Below, piece by piece: positions 25,476 through 37,518 of a DNA stretch of 64,000 nt. Origin of the DNA: Pocillopora verrucosa (taxonomy: Eukaryota; Cnidaria; Anthozoa; Scleractinia; Pocilloporidae). Numbering within the stretch: position 1 is the stretch's first letter; each line of letters begins with the position of its first letter. The notes under the pieces are model-generated. The model saw only the letters and a program-made list of their open reading frames with translations. It was not told the DNA's origin and did not search any database. The position numbers were made by a program, and so were the translations under genes. The stretch spans positions 17,223,003 to 17,287,002 of the forward strand of contig NC_089315.1 in NCBI RefSeq assembly GCF_036669915.1, written 5' to 3'.

Positions 25476-25743
25476 ACAGTGTTTAACTTGACATTTACTA
25501 GTTGTGCTCTCTTTGTTATAATCCGTCCCCTGATCCCATTCTTTTATAGCTGCCTTTGAAAATATTTTTGTGGCCCGTTAAAAATGAAAAACATTTGTAT
25601 AAATACTTAGTTATACGTTTGCCTGACACTACTTCAGTCTTCCCCTTTTTCGCTTGGAAACTCGTGGTCGGTCCCCAGAGTGGTAATAACATTCAACTCG
25701 TTGATTTCCAATTCTCAAATTTTCCCATGCAAGGATCCTTTGA

Positions 25744-26187
25744 TCAGCTCCGCTTTAACGCCATTTTATTGAAGTCACGGAGCTCATTAACTTCATTCTT
25801 CAATTTCCTCGTCTGACTACGGATCTTTTGAAAGTCTTCTTGTGTACGAGCCACGAACTCTCTTATTTCTCTCAAATCATTTTCGCATTGTGCTAAATGA
25901 TCACCGATAGCTTTCCTTTCCTCGTCGACAGTTTTCATAAGTTTCTCAGGAAGCTTTCCGCCTTCGAATTTCTTTACAGCGTCCATAAAATCACGCGATC
26001 TGGTTCTAAGCAAAGGCGCAGGCTTCGCTTTGTTCGTCGGTGTTCCAGAATCTTTCCTCACTGGTATTTGAGATGAGCTGCCCCGCAGGCTGTTTCTTTT
26101 ACCTATTCTTGGGCTACTCATGGGACTTGACTCTCTAGATGAAGGTCTCGAAGGAAGCTTTCGGGGTTGCGAGGGAGACAAACTCAT
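25744..26187 (-). CDS. Small basic Ser/Arg-rich coiled-coil protein, unknown
   Basis: The ATG at 26,187 opens a 147-residue frame without introns. Residues 1-70 are disordered-looking and rich in Ser, Pro, Arg and Lys (SRESSPMSSPRIGKRNS, many possible SP and RxxS phosphorylation sites). Residues about 80-147 form a heptad-rich helix (DEERKAIGDHLAQCENDLRE and onward), so a coiled coil is likely. There is no signal peptide or membrane helix, which fits a cytosolic or cytoskeletal protein. A splice acceptor (TTTTTTCTAG) ends at about 26,212, and a matching donor (AGAAG, then GTAAGT) lies at about 26,495, so a 5' UTR exon starts there. I do not recognise the family. A polarised basic tail plus coiled coil is seen in microtubule or scaffold adaptors, but that is only an analogy. 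Confidence 0.75.
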   Translation of the reverse strand: MSLSPSQPRKLPSRPSSRESSPMSSPRIGKRNSLRGSSSQIPVRKDSGTPTNKAKPAPLLRTRSRDFMDAVKKFEGGKLPEKLMKTVDEERKAIGDHLAQCENDLREIREFVARTQEDFQKIRSQTRKLKNEVNELRDFNKMALKRS

Positions 26188-26569
26188 TACTGATGCTTTA
26201 CAAACAGCCTCCTAGAAAAAACAAATTATCATTTTTGTGAACGTGCCAGGGTTAAGGTTCAATAATTTTCATCTAGTTGATGTGAGAACGTAAATGTGTT
26301 AGTCGGTGAGAGAGTGATGAACAAAGTTGGAGAGTTAATTTTGTAGTTGTTATGGAATATTGGCGTCTGAATCAAGTGTACTCAAGTGAGTGTTGTGATT
26401 CTGTCCCTCCACCTAAGGCAGTTTAAGCCTTTGTGAATAAACTGTTGTTTAATACTACTTGAAATACGCGTCTGCGATAAAGTATGTAACTTACCTTCTT
26501 TTACAGAAAATTTACTCGCGTGATTTCCGCTGAAGAATTGGTCAAACTTCGTAGGATTTACAATCAACC

Positions 26570-27933
26570 GAAATGATCAGGACCGAGTTGTATTCAGTGT
26601 ACGTCGGCTTCGACCACGACTGAGGGTAACATGTAAACAAAACTTAAACAAACCTGCGATAGATCCTTTGTTTTCGACGACACACTTGATCGCCAAATTG
26701 AATAACAATTAATTGAAGGACTTGTTTGCATAACATAATTAAGAAAAGTGGCTGTTAAAAAGCCTTATTTGAACGTCAAGGATACAGTCCAAGTGAGTTT
26801 TCTTGAAAAGAAATTACTCCAATGCTTTAAGCCGTAAAGTGAGCGGCAAGCCAACTAAGAATTTTTAATGAGCTTGCAGTCTGTCGGTCGACAGTTGAAC
26901 AACACATATCCAACTTTGCACCTACACCGACCCAAACATCTGGTAACGACGAAAGAAAAATGTATGGCGTAACCAATATAGTAAATGTTTCGACGCATTT
27001 TTTTTCAATGTTTCTTCTTAATTTGGGAGATTTTGTTGTGTTATGAAAAGATTTACTTGACCCCCTCATAAGGCTCTGTAATATTTTTAATTCCCCCCCC
27101 TCCATTGGCGGTTAATAGTATAGTCCCCCCTTTACAATCTGTTAGCGACGACAGATCCCTCTTCTGTCCCTCCAAAAGAACCGTATGATCGCCCCAAAAA
27201 TCCTCTACCCATCCCGCCCCCCCCTCCACTACCAATAAATAACGAATTTTTCCTTAGATCTGTTATACATCGCGGTGTGATTAGATAACCTGAGGAAAAT
27301 TCAGGCAAAGGTAATGAGAATAGGAAATCCCACACGAAATGGACTTGCGTTCACGCTATTTCCTATTCACTTACCAAAGCCTTATACACCATACCTTGGC
27401 CTTACAGTAGGAGCTAGAGAACAATAGCGATCAATCCTTTCTGGTAGGCTGAATTTAGTATTTATTTAGATATAAGATATACTTATTAAGATTTTATTGT
27501 TGTAATTTTAAATTATAGAATATTCCATATCTAGTTTATTTTTTTAACTCTTAACTTTATTGTGTTTGTGGAATACCTTAATTAGCTGGCGTGCTTTTAC
27601 AGACCCCGATTTCGGTTCCGTCTGTGAAAGCACACCATTATTGTAGCTAAGTGTATTTTCACAATAAACTCTTATTGTATTGTATTGTATTGTAGTTCTA
27701 CAGGCTCGATTCCAAAAGCTGGATGTACGCACAGCTAAGAACAGCCCGCTTTCGGAAACTCGGGTATGGACTACGCTCTAGTTACCAGTCTGTTTATCGG
27801 TCGCACTTCGACCCATGAGATGCCTGGCTGTTTCGGTTTTTACAAATTTGGAACATTTCAATCTTTAGCACTCGTCTTTTACAAAATTCAGATAAAATAG
27901 AATCAAAGGAGATTAAGTGGAATTTTATCTGCA
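26570..27933. other. Intergenic stretch before the quinone oxidoreductase gene
   Basis: No gene is seen. It includes C-rich tracts near 27,095-27,240, a TATTG pentamer run at about 27,673-27,694, and AT-rich sequence around 27,440-27,550. The small protein gene (-) and the oxidoreductase gene (+) point away from each other across this region, so promoters for both should lie here. Confidence 0.5.
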
Positions 27934-30900
27934 ATGAAAGCGATTCGCGTACTATCCTTTGGAGGACCTGAAGTACTGAAGTTCATGTCGGATGTGAAGG
28001 TTCCAAGTGTTTCAAATGGGCAGGTAAACGTTCAAATAGTATTCTCCTTTTTTATGATTCTTTTCTGATCTGCATAACTAAAAGAAAATAGTTGTTTAAG
28101 GGTGTGCTTCTCCAGGCCCTACACCCGTTCTCTATTCATTCTCCTGCTTTCGGAGGCGTGGGTGCTGTGTGCGGTTTAATTATTGATCGTTTTAGAAAAA
28201 TAATTCTCTCGTCACATATAGAAAGGGAAAACTTCAAATCTGTCTTCTTATGCGCAATATTTTAGGGAAATCTTGAGGTTTTCATGGGTCACGTATATTT
28301 CAGGAGGTAAAACACGCCTCACACACAAATCACGAATCACACTCGCCTTTCTGTAAAATTCACGCGTGACATTTGAATCTTTGCCTTTATAATCACGCGT
28401 CACGTAAAATTCCTTTGCATCCTCTTGTAGGTCCTTGTCAAAATTAAGGCAATTGGGATCAATCCTGTAGACACTTACATAAGAAGTGGAACTTACGCCA
28501 GGAAGCCAGATCTGCCTTACACTCCGGGTTCTGATGGTGCTGGTGTGGTACACAGTGTAGGAGCAGATGTAACCCAAGTCAAAGTGAGTTTTTAGTTATT
28601 CATAGTGGCCAAAGTACTTTATTTATTTACTTACCTTTTTTCGGCTTTTGTATTAATTTTATGTATGGTGACTCAAACTTGAAGTATGTTACTGATGACT
28701 CTTACTGAAACTGATCTGTTGTAAAAATTACTAGATTAAAAAAGGCTTAAAAGGCTTTGTTTCTATTGTTTTCTTTCAAGTAGAACAAGGAAATCATGAG
28801 CAATAGGAAACTTCTGTGAACCAGTACCATAACCCATTTCAGAAAAGAAATATGGTATTATTTTTGCTCCAAGCTTGATTAGTTTGTCTTGTTTAGTTTT
28901 ATGATTATTATTTTGGCTGCAAAATGAAGACCTCTATCAGGTGTATGGAATTGAATTTCTGATATTTCATACTAATTGTTTCACTAGGAAGGAGACCGTG
29001 TTTATGTCTGTGGCAGCATAACAGGGACATATGCAGAGTTTGCCTTGTGTAACAGTAGCAATGTTCATCTTTTGCCAGAGAATATTTCCTTCAGTCAGGG
29101 AGCAGCTATTTATGTGCCATATTACACAGCTTACAGGGCATTAATACAAAGGTGTGTAAATTACAAAATTACAAATATTGGAAAAATAAAAGGAAGCTGC
29201 CATAGACATAATTAATAAGATCATTATGATAATTAGTAGTGGTTAAGGATAGAAGGCAAAGCTATAGATACCAGGTATTGAGATACAATATTGAAAAGCA
29301 GCCATGGTGCTAATAAATTATTTTAAACACTCCCAAACCTAGAGGATAATATTATAGAAACAAAGTTAACTGATGTTTACTGAACACATCCTAAATAATC
29401 CTCTATTTAGCCCAACCTTTTATCTCGCAGGGAACAAATTTTTTTTGTGAACAGTGTCAAGAGGGCCAAAAGCTAACTGTGTAAGCATATTTATTTAATT
29501 AAGTCAACCCTCTTAAAGAGAGATTGCGAGGCCCACTGATTGTGTAAAGCCATGGTTTGGGTTAGACCTTTGGTAAATAACCAGCCCAAGGGAAAGAATG
29601 AGACACACAAAATTCACATACTGGTCTTTTTTTGGGACAATGTATTATGCTCTGTGATGATCAATATTATTAAACAGAAAACAAATGTATATGATTGTAT
29701 GCTCAAGCAATTTAAATTATTGTAATACCTAAGTCTATCTCACTTTTTTGCAGATTACATGCGAAGGCAGGAGAGACAGTCTTAGTCCATGGAGCAAGTG
29801 GAGGGGTATGTACATCAGAAATGTTTTTGAATGTAGAAAAAATACGAGAACTATCAAGTTTATAATAAGATTAGTGATGAAAATGTTTTTATTATTGTGC
29901 TCTTTTGTATGTTGATTTCTGTGTTGATCACTCTAAGTCTATTCTTCTCTTGAAAAATACATCTGTCAGATTATTTTATTATTTATCCCTAAGCTACATG
30001 TACCTACCTTGAAAATCAGAAAATCATGAACATTTAATTGATTTAATTCTGAAAAGTCAGTTGTATATTGATCAATAATAATTAGTGTAAGACACACAAG
30101 CAAACATCAGTACCACAAAGCAACAAAAAATTACATTTAATGTTGTGATTTGTGGTTTATTTTTCTGACTTGTGTTCTCCATGAAACAAGGCTTTTTTGA
30201 GTACTGCATTAATAACCTTGCCGCAAATAACTTCCTACACTAGTAAGATTTGGTTATACTGAAAATAAACTTAAGAAACCTTTGTTAGTAGTGATCCAAC
30301 TGCTACTATTTTAAGGGAATGTGACTGCTACCCAGCAAATAAATTTTTTCCTTATTAGATATTTATGCAAATGAGACTTTATTTGACTGAGACTTTATTT
30401 AAAGACGTCGACACATGACAACTTTTGGTGATAACGCTGTGGCCCTCTAATGTAACAACCTTTGTCTCATGTTGAATGGCTCTAGGTTGGCATAGCTACT
30501 GTGCAGCTAGCCAAGGCATATGGATTAAGGGTGTTAGGAACAGCAGGGACAACAGAGGGGGAAGAGGCAGTGAAACAGGCAGGGGCCTCAGAAGTGTTCA
30601 ATCACAGAGAAGATGGATATGTTCAAAGGATTCTGGTATCAAAGTTTAACTTTTGATCAATTGTGTTAGACTGTAGCTTTTGAGAAACTTTACTGTGTGT
30701 ATCTCATGTACTGTTCAACAAATAAATCAATAAAGTTACTCATACTAAATTCAAATTTGATTTTCATAAAATATTTAATGAAATTTTCAACAGGATGCAA
30801 CTGGTGGACATGGTGCAGATGTTATTGTTGAAATGCTGGCAAATGTCAGTTTGGCCAAAGATCTTCAACTTGTTGCCATCAAAGGCCGTATAGGGGTATG

Positions 30901-32209
30901 TCAGCACTGCTTGTGACAATGAAACCATCTGTGCTTAGTTGTTTCCAAGTTAATCAGTATCAGAAAAAAATTGTCAATCAATATATGAAACAATTTGTCA
31001 ATTAAAGGCAAATCAATTTTCCTGCCAGTCAGTTAATCAATCAATCTATGGATCTTTGAAACCATTTGTCAATCAATTGCCCAGTCAACCAATTGATCAA
31101 TCAACTCATCAATGGATTGATTGATCAATAAGTTAATCAATCAAATAATCAATCAATCAGTCAGATTGTCAGTTAGTCAGCTTGACAGTCAGGCAGACCG
31201 CAGGTCAGCAAATCTGTCTATCCATTCATGCATCTACCAGTCAGTCAGGTTTACAGCCAGCTAATTAGTTAGTCACTCTTTTTTATTTTGAAATTGTGCA
31301 AGAACAAAATGTTTGTTTCTTAAATTTATAATTGCTGTTATGGTCTCCCAGCTTAGGAAAAGATGAAAATTAAGGCCTAAAATCAGTCTTGGTGTGAACC
31401 TTTCAGGTTGTTGGCAACAGAGGTACAATTGAAATAAATCCAAGAGAAACCATGGCTAAGGAATCCAGTATTGTTGGTGTTATGTTAGGTAAAGCTGGTG
31501 AGGTAAGAAAGACATCAAAGAGTCATTTTAATGCTAACCTATAATTTGCTTCAATTTTCTGAAATAATACATGAAAATTATGCATGCACGCATTTACCTC
31601 TTAAAAAGTGTTGCAGATCAAGCTAAGTGATTGTAAGCCAGAGAAAGTTCAGACTATGCTGGTTTTACAGTAGTTGGACACAAATGGGCGAAAAAAATTG
31701 GAAGGGTTCTGAGGAAGAGTCACAATGGAAAGAGTCTGCCCTTCCCTCTACTCAGGCTCCCCTTGTTTTTTTCTCTTGCTTGCCTCACATTTCCCTCAGC
31801 CTCCAAACTGGCTGGCTGAGCATGTCAGCGAGAGGTGGGTTGACCCAAGTAGTACATCCTGGCAGAGCTTTGCCCAGTTACAGTTGTGTGATGTCCCTAG
31901 GAGTTGTACCACCACCCCCCCCTCCCCCCTACTCTCCTGAATGAGATGCTGGAGTCTCCCATATTCCAAATCAAGTCAAAGGTATAAATTGTATTTGTTT
32001 ATTTTTTTATTTATTCTTTTTTTTTTTTACACTTTTGCCTTCTTTAGGAGGAGAAACAAGAAATAACAGCAGCAATAGCAGCAGGGCTCAAGGCAGGGTT
32101 TCTTAGTCCAGTGGTTGGACACGAATACTCATTACACCAAGCATCAGAGGCACATAGAGATATTATAGAGAGCAAAGGAGCCAGGGGAAAACTAGTCTTA
32201 CTTACATAA
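27934..32209 (+). CDS. Zeta-crystallin-like quinone oxidoreductase (NADPH)
   Basis: Eight exons give 322 residues: 27,934-28,023; 28,431-28,583; 28,988-29,151; 29,754-29,805; 30,486-30,635; 30,794-30,895; 31,407-31,502; 32,048-32,209. The order of motifs is that of the zinc-free MDR quinone oxidoreductases (CRYZ): a GroES-like N-terminal domain with [12 protein letters not shown] and PGSDGAGVV, then the Rossmann domain with [41 protein letters not shown], a V(I/V)E stretch and [13 protein letters not shown], ending [23 protein letters not shown]. Length and motif order agree with vertebrate CRYZ at about 329 residues. The enzyme reduces quinones by one electron with NADPH in the cytosol; vertebrate CRYZ also binds AU-rich RNA, which cannot be inferred here. 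All splice sites are canonical. Copies of the last exon occur downstream at 32.5, 35.2 and 50.9 kb. Confidence 0.93.
31010..31270 (+). repeat. (TCAATCAA)-type simple repeat in an oxidoreductase intron
   Basis: The intron between exons 6 and 7 contains a long decayed tract of TCAATCAA, TTGATCAATCAA and CAGTCAGT units. It has no coding potential. Confidence 0.8.
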
Positions 32210-32532
32210 TCAAAATATGTGGTGTGTGGCCTCATTACTAACTGTGGATGGTCCCCCATGACAGGTTGCAAAAGCCCATTTTTTGAGGGTTGGGATTCAA
32301 AGTTTCAAATTGTCAATGGAGTATGAGTATTTTTTTTTTTATTTCTATGTGGTGGATTATGTGAAGTGAGCTAGTGGGTATTCGAAAATGGTATAGAGGT
32401 CACATTTAAATTGAGTTGTAGGGATAGTGATGATTTAGTGGAACAGATGGGGGTAACTTTGACTGTTCTGTTGTTTGATAAAGCATAGTGAATTAAAAAA
32501 TGAGTTGTGCACAGGTGTTTTAGGTGGAAAGT

Positions 32533-32648
32533 TCAAGGTATGGTTTCTTAGTTCAGTGAATTGCTTGAATATTGATACTAGTTGTATCAAGCTTCAGAAG
32601 CTCATAGAGATATCACGAATGGTAAAATAGGAGAGCTAGTCCTATGAA
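32533..32648 (+). pseudogene. Decayed copy of the oxidoreductase last exon (copy 1)
   Basis: From about 32,533 the sequence tracks the 3' two thirds of exon 8 (GGTTTCTTAGTTCAGTG, then ATCAAGCTTCAGAAGCTCAT, then AGAGATATCACGAATGG, then GAGAGCTAGTC). Frameshifts and a stop break the frame. It lies only about 320 bp after the true stop codon. Confidence 0.7.
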
Positions 32649-33469
32649 CATATTTTAACAAACAACATTGTACAAGCCACTATTAATGTATAATAAAACA
32701 ATTATTGAATTTGGTTTTTGCACAATATCTTGAATTATCAAACCTTGTATTTTACTGTGTAATCAGCCTCACCAAGCTTTTGGCTTTGGCAGAAAACTCA
32801 GACCTTGGCATTGATAATTTATGATAGCCTGCTCAACCTCATCCAATAATCGTCTATTGTATGGACACAAATGTGTGAAGTGAGAGAGGCTTAGAGCTAG
32901 ATTGCACTAAATTTGTGAACAACAGTTGGTAAATTAAAATATTTTCTTCAAGCTCCATGTGACACATGATAAATTTGATTAAAAGAGTGTTATGTATGGG
33001 ATAATAAGTATAGAACTATAGCAGCATAGACAATGAAAATAAATTCCAAGAAAAAGGTTGGAAATAGGTTTGTAATTTTTCAGGATATTGTGATACAATT
33101 CAGTATAATTTTGTTGACTCCCTCTGCTATTTATACATGTATGTAGCTGTCTTATTCAATTCAGAAACAAACCTAATCCTAGTCAATTGAGAGATGGCAA
33201 ACACATTGGTCAAGAATCTGTGCATCTATGAATGTTGTATTGGTTGGGTGGCATGCTTTCTGGCTATAAGAACCAAGTCGTTTTAATGCAGGAGTTGTAA
33301 ACAACTGCCTGTTTTAGTAATTATAAGTCATTGTAAGTCTGTGAAACTGAAAATGATAAATTTACAGGACACTAGTAACTATATAAGCTATTTGTTTGAT
33401 AAAGCTTGGGTTTTCCTTTTCCCCTTACTTTGTTTTATTTTAAAGATTTCTATTATCTGTCCATTTTGA

Positions 33470-33660
33470 TTGCGACATTTTGCGCGACAGCGGTTGTCTC
33501 TCAGGTGTCTCCCTAAAATTTGCGCGGGACATTGGTTCGCCGACGGTCAGACTTGATCCCTTGCGCATGCCCGACGTCTGACCACCGCGTTTAACTGCCT
33601 GGGCTCAACGCAGAAAGCGAAGAACTGGGTTCAAGAATAATTTCACAGTTCACAGAAGGC
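33470..33660. promoter_or_regulatory. CpG-richer block, possible promoter remnant
   Basis: Against AT-rich surroundings this block has many CpG dinucleotides and a TTGCGCATGCCC motif resembling half of the NRF-1 palindrome. No gene starts next to it that I can recognise. It may be the promoter of a lost or very divergent second oxidoreductase copy, whose decayed last exon lies at 35,192. Confidence 0.3.
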
Positions 33661-34684
33661 AAAGAAAAATAAAAACAAACCCAAGAGTTGCAAAAGAAAC
33701 ATAAAGGCAAGTATACTTAGTTGTTTGCATTTTGTTGCATGTATCTAAGATATAAATTGCGGTAGCTGGAAGTAGCAGCCGTGTTATTTTTGACCAAGCT
33801 AGAAGACAATGACCAGTACTGTAAGAGAGACTTCGCAGCCCGGCCAGCGACCTTCGTAACCAAACAAAAGGATTTCTGCAACAGTACTGAAGGAAATAAA
33901 AGCAATTCGAGCCTCTTCTTTCGGGGGCCTGAAGGCTTAAAGCTAGATTTAACTACACCAGTTCTGATACTCCTGTTTCAAGGAGCAGCTAGCCGGAGTT
34001 ATTTTCGTATTTGTTTCAACACGTTCTGAGGGCGCGTGGTCCGACCGGAGAGCTTCATGTTTACTGTCGACCCTTCTTACAACTTTGACCAGATCTAGAT
34101 TGATGTCATATGTAAGAGTTTGTGAACGGTGTAATTCGTCATCTATGTTTGTTTCACTATTGTGCGTAAGTTGGTATGTTAGGCCTACAACATCCTCAGT
34201 TGCAGTGTATGCATTACAATAGATGTTTGCCACGTAAGTAAATGTTGAGGTGGTTAATTTTTTTTTCTACGTTCACAAATACGCAACAAAGTGTCTTTCC
34301 GGCATCTAAATTTTAGATAAATTGTTCTGAGATCGTAGACTTCTTTTTATTACGCTCTTAAATCCATTATTTTGAATTATTACATTAAGCATAATGAAAA
34401 ATGTTTTTAGAGGTGACCTTTAAAAGCGTTATGCTTAAATTTTTGAGCGTGTGGATATGCTAGCGAGTGTCAGTTGGGCTGATGGTATTGAGTTGGCTGT
34501 GTATTAAGGGTGCATAGGTGTATCTCCCTTTTGCAGTAACATACAGAAAGTAATGTTGTGCTGTGTCATGACATGCACTGGGCTGTTCTCTGGCGAAGCA
34601 TGGGAGACAAACTTTTGTGTCTTGGTGACTTGTATAATCTCACCTTTAGGACAGCTTTCAGAGCTGGGCACCCAATACTTCTCA

Positions 34685-34880
34685 GGGAGATGTGGTGGCT
34701 ATTTGGTTAGTGCCTTGGACTCCAGGTTAAGAGGTCTGGGTTTGAGACTGGGCGAGGTCAACATGCTGTTTTCTCAGCCAAAACACTTTGCTCTCATAGT
34801 ACCGGTACCTCTCTCCTCAGGAGTATGAGTGAGTGCAGGCAAATTGTCAGGGAAGCCTGATGAAATTCTGGGGGTAACTT
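34685..34880 (+). mobile_element. tRNA-derived SINE, decayed
   Basis: The head reads GTGGTGGCTATTTGGTTAGT, an A-box-like segment, followed about 35 bp later by a B-box-like GGGTTTGAGACTGG. The body (CAAAACACTTTGCTCTCATA, CCTCTCTCCTCAGGAGTATG) and the tail CTGGGGGTAAC agree in order with a SINE family I recall as widespread in coral genomes. The family assignment is from memory. The copy is too mutated to be active. Confidence 0.65.
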
Positions 34881-35191
34881 CAGTCACTTGACTAGATCTG
34901 TATGGATGTTACTTTTACCCAAGACTTCTAAGACAAAAGCCTTCAGGCCCCTTGACAGGACAGTGTCAAGGGGCATACATGTATCTTTCATGTTGATCAA
35001 CAACATAAGTTGGCTGGGGGTATTTCGGCATCTCCAGCAGCTTAAACCCTTCATAGTCATGCACAAGGACATGCGACTGTTTGTGACTTTCTTATAAATA
35101 ATTTGTTCCCTTGGAGCTATAATACTTGCTGCTAAATGCCTTTTATACTTACTGTTAATGAGTTACATTGTGTCCTACTTTATATTTTTAG

Positions 35192-35350
35192 GTTGTTGGA
35201 AGTGGAGGTAGAGGCAATAATACAATAGGGCAGGTTTGAAGGAAGGCTATATTTGTCATGAATATCAGTTTAGTCAAGCTGCTGATGCACACATGGATAT
35301 TACAGAAGGCAAGGGGGGTTAAAGGAGAATTGGTCTTGGTTGTTCAGTAG
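35192..35350 (+). pseudogene. Decayed copy of the oxidoreductase last exon (copy 2)
   Basis: After an acceptor-like TATTTTTAG, the sequence aligns with exon 8 in order. In a broken frame it encodes HEYQFSQAADAHMDITEGKG and then GELVLVVQ before TAG. Indels in the first 50 bp and at the GGGGGGTT run break the frame. It resembles the intact copy at 50,897 (EGKG, VGQEYQLSQVADA) more than the working exon, so these two probably share a history. Confidence 0.75.
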
Positions 35351-36426
35351 GAAAGTATGTGTTAGGCAGTTACATGTACCTACATGTAGTGGCATTTTAG
35401 AATTTTTCTCTGCTTATTAATATTGTATTTTTTAATACCTCAAACAATTCTGATTTTGATAGAAATGTTGACCACAAACTGTGGCCAACTACTGCAATTG
35501 GTCTGTATTTAACATTTTGCAGTGACACATGTGTAAAGATTCTTCCTGAATTGGAAGCAAGCATTTAGCAAAGAGATAATGAGTGGGTATTTTTCAATAA
35601 AGAAGGCTGAATTATATTTCATCATATGTTTTAGTACATTGTGTAAAATTAGTTGTTATGAATGAGAAATTTCTGTTATGAAAGGTCTCTGTTGATGTTT
35701 TATTATAATTTATATCAAGACAATTATAAAATGTTGTTTTAGTGGGTAAATGTATGTTCTCTCTGTTATGCCCCACGTGATAGCGGGTGGAGTGGCTTAC
35801 ATGTTAAGGTCATATTTTTTGTAAAATTTGCAGAATATTATTAAATATAAATGTAGTTCAAAAATCATTTGAAGAGGGTACATGGTACATGGTACATGGT
35901 ACATGTACTAACCTTTTGACCTTTCCTTAAAAATCTGCTGATACCAGGATTTTTTATGGTTTTATTGAAGGGCTTGAAGATATTGAGATTTGAACAAAAT
36001 GAATTTCATTCCTTGATAAAATGTTGCACTAGTCTCCAGTTATTAACCAGTTAACATGAGTGGTATTTCAATATATGGGAGGTGTAGTGTCACAGAATGA
36101 TTTTTAATTTGTTTATTTACAACCAAAATGCATTTGTACAAATACCAATTACCTTTCTTCAACTGTCTGCTCTTTTTTGTTTGTTTTATTTTCTTTTCCT
36201 ATTGTTTGTGATTTTGTTTTCATGTCTCTTTACAAATCTTTTATGTTTTAAAATTGGGTTGTACACATACAAATTGTTACAAAATAATATTATAAGATAG
36301 CTAGTAAATTTGTCTAATCAAATTCAACTGCACAAGCGTGCTTCATATTCCTAATGTGCATGGACATGACGTCAGCAAACAAATCCCTTGAGAAAAAATT
36401 TTCCATCAGGTTGAAAATGTTATAAA

Positions 36427-36614
36427 ACAATTGGTTCATATGTCAGCTGTGCGTTCATCAATATATGAAGCACTTGGGAAGTTTGGAGAGCACTCAAGAA
36501 GCTAGAGTTGCTCTTGGCTACACCTTGAGCAACTCTTATGCATCTTTCGTGCTCTCCAAACTTCCCACAAGCTTCATATCTCGATGAACACATGCTGAGG
36601 TATGAACCAATTGT
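36427..36614. mobile_element. Long palindromic foldback element (MITE-like)
   Basis: The left arm begins ACAATTGGTTCATATG and continues to GGGAAGTTTGGAGAGCAC. The right arm is its near-perfect inverse, from GTGCTCTCCAAACTTCCC to ATGAACCAATTGT. Each arm is about 65 bp, and the spacer itself contains a smaller inverted repeat around GAGTTGCTC/GAGCAACTC. It has no coding capacity. Confidence 0.8.
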
Positions 36615-37246
36615 TAACTGTGATGCACAAAAATACAGCTTGCGATCTTAAAAGGAAGTAAAGGTAAAAAGGTAAATTTTTTTAATTTGCAGTCAGCTAG
36701 TTACAAGCAGCAAACTGCAAATACAAAATAATAATCAATTACAATAATATGTTCTTTTTTTGTTCGTTTTTTTTATTTTTTTAGAATAACGTAGGTGCTC
36801 TATGGTTTTTATAATAACTAATTTCAACAATGTTTTTTATGTTTGGTTATGACATATTCCAAGAAGATTGTTTTAAGCATAGTAAAAAAGCTTGAAACAT
36901 TCTCAGGTTTAATTTCACAACTAAAATATGATGACCATTCATCTATCATTACTGCAAATTACTGTTGTAATCATTGTTGTGCTTATTAAATGTCTTCAAA
37001 CCCCTTAACCCTTTTACAAAAATATGAATCTCAAAAAATTGTTATAATTTACTGTATCAGAAGCATAGGTAATGTGCTTCTTTCTCTACACCATTACTTA
37101 TTTCATATACACTAATGTACAAAGTCATGTACTTTGTAAATTCATCTATTTTAACTTTTGAGATGTAACCTGTTGTATCATCACATAATGGACAGTCTTA
37201 ATTCCTTTGAGACAAAACTGTGATCAGGTTGAATGATTTGTTTCCA

Positions 37247-37252
37247 TTTATT
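37247..37252 (-). terminator. Candidate poly(A) signal of receptor A
   Basis: TTTATT on the plus strand gives AATAAA on the minus strand, about 270 bp after the stop codon of receptor A. Confidence 0.4.
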
Positions 37253-37518
37253 TCTTCCTCAAAATTCTAAACTATTTTCAGATGTAAGTGGTTTTGATTG
37301 GCCCCATACAGGGGGCTGTAAATTATTATTCATAAACCCCAGAGTCTTCACCAAGTGAACTTGAAACTACATAATATTGTACATGCACAAGTGTATGACT
37401 TTTTTTGTACTCTGAGTATTTATGTTATGATACATGTAGTGTATGAGCTCTCAGTTATTATCACCATCCACTTCATACGCTTTAAGTTCTGTTTACTTTC
37501 TTTTTGAAGGCACATCAT

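Larger units (their letters stand above)
32210..37246. other. Intergenic region with decayed oxidoreductase exons and repeats
   Basis: No intact gene is found between the oxidoreductase and receptor A. It holds two degenerate copies of the oxidoreductase last exon, a CpG-richer block near 33,470-33,660, a tRNA-derived SINE near 34,690, a short ACATGGT run at about 35,880, and a foldback element at 36,427-36,614. A long poly(T) tract occurs near 32,325. Confidence 0.55.

Noticed and set aside
31627-31944. 105-codon frame in the last oxidoreductase intron
   Set aside because: It lies inside an intron bounded by good splice sites, has a C-rich low-complexity end and no family resemblance.
34690-34765. 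tRNA gene on the plus strand
   Set aside because: Boxes are degenerate and the downstream sequence is that of a SINE body.
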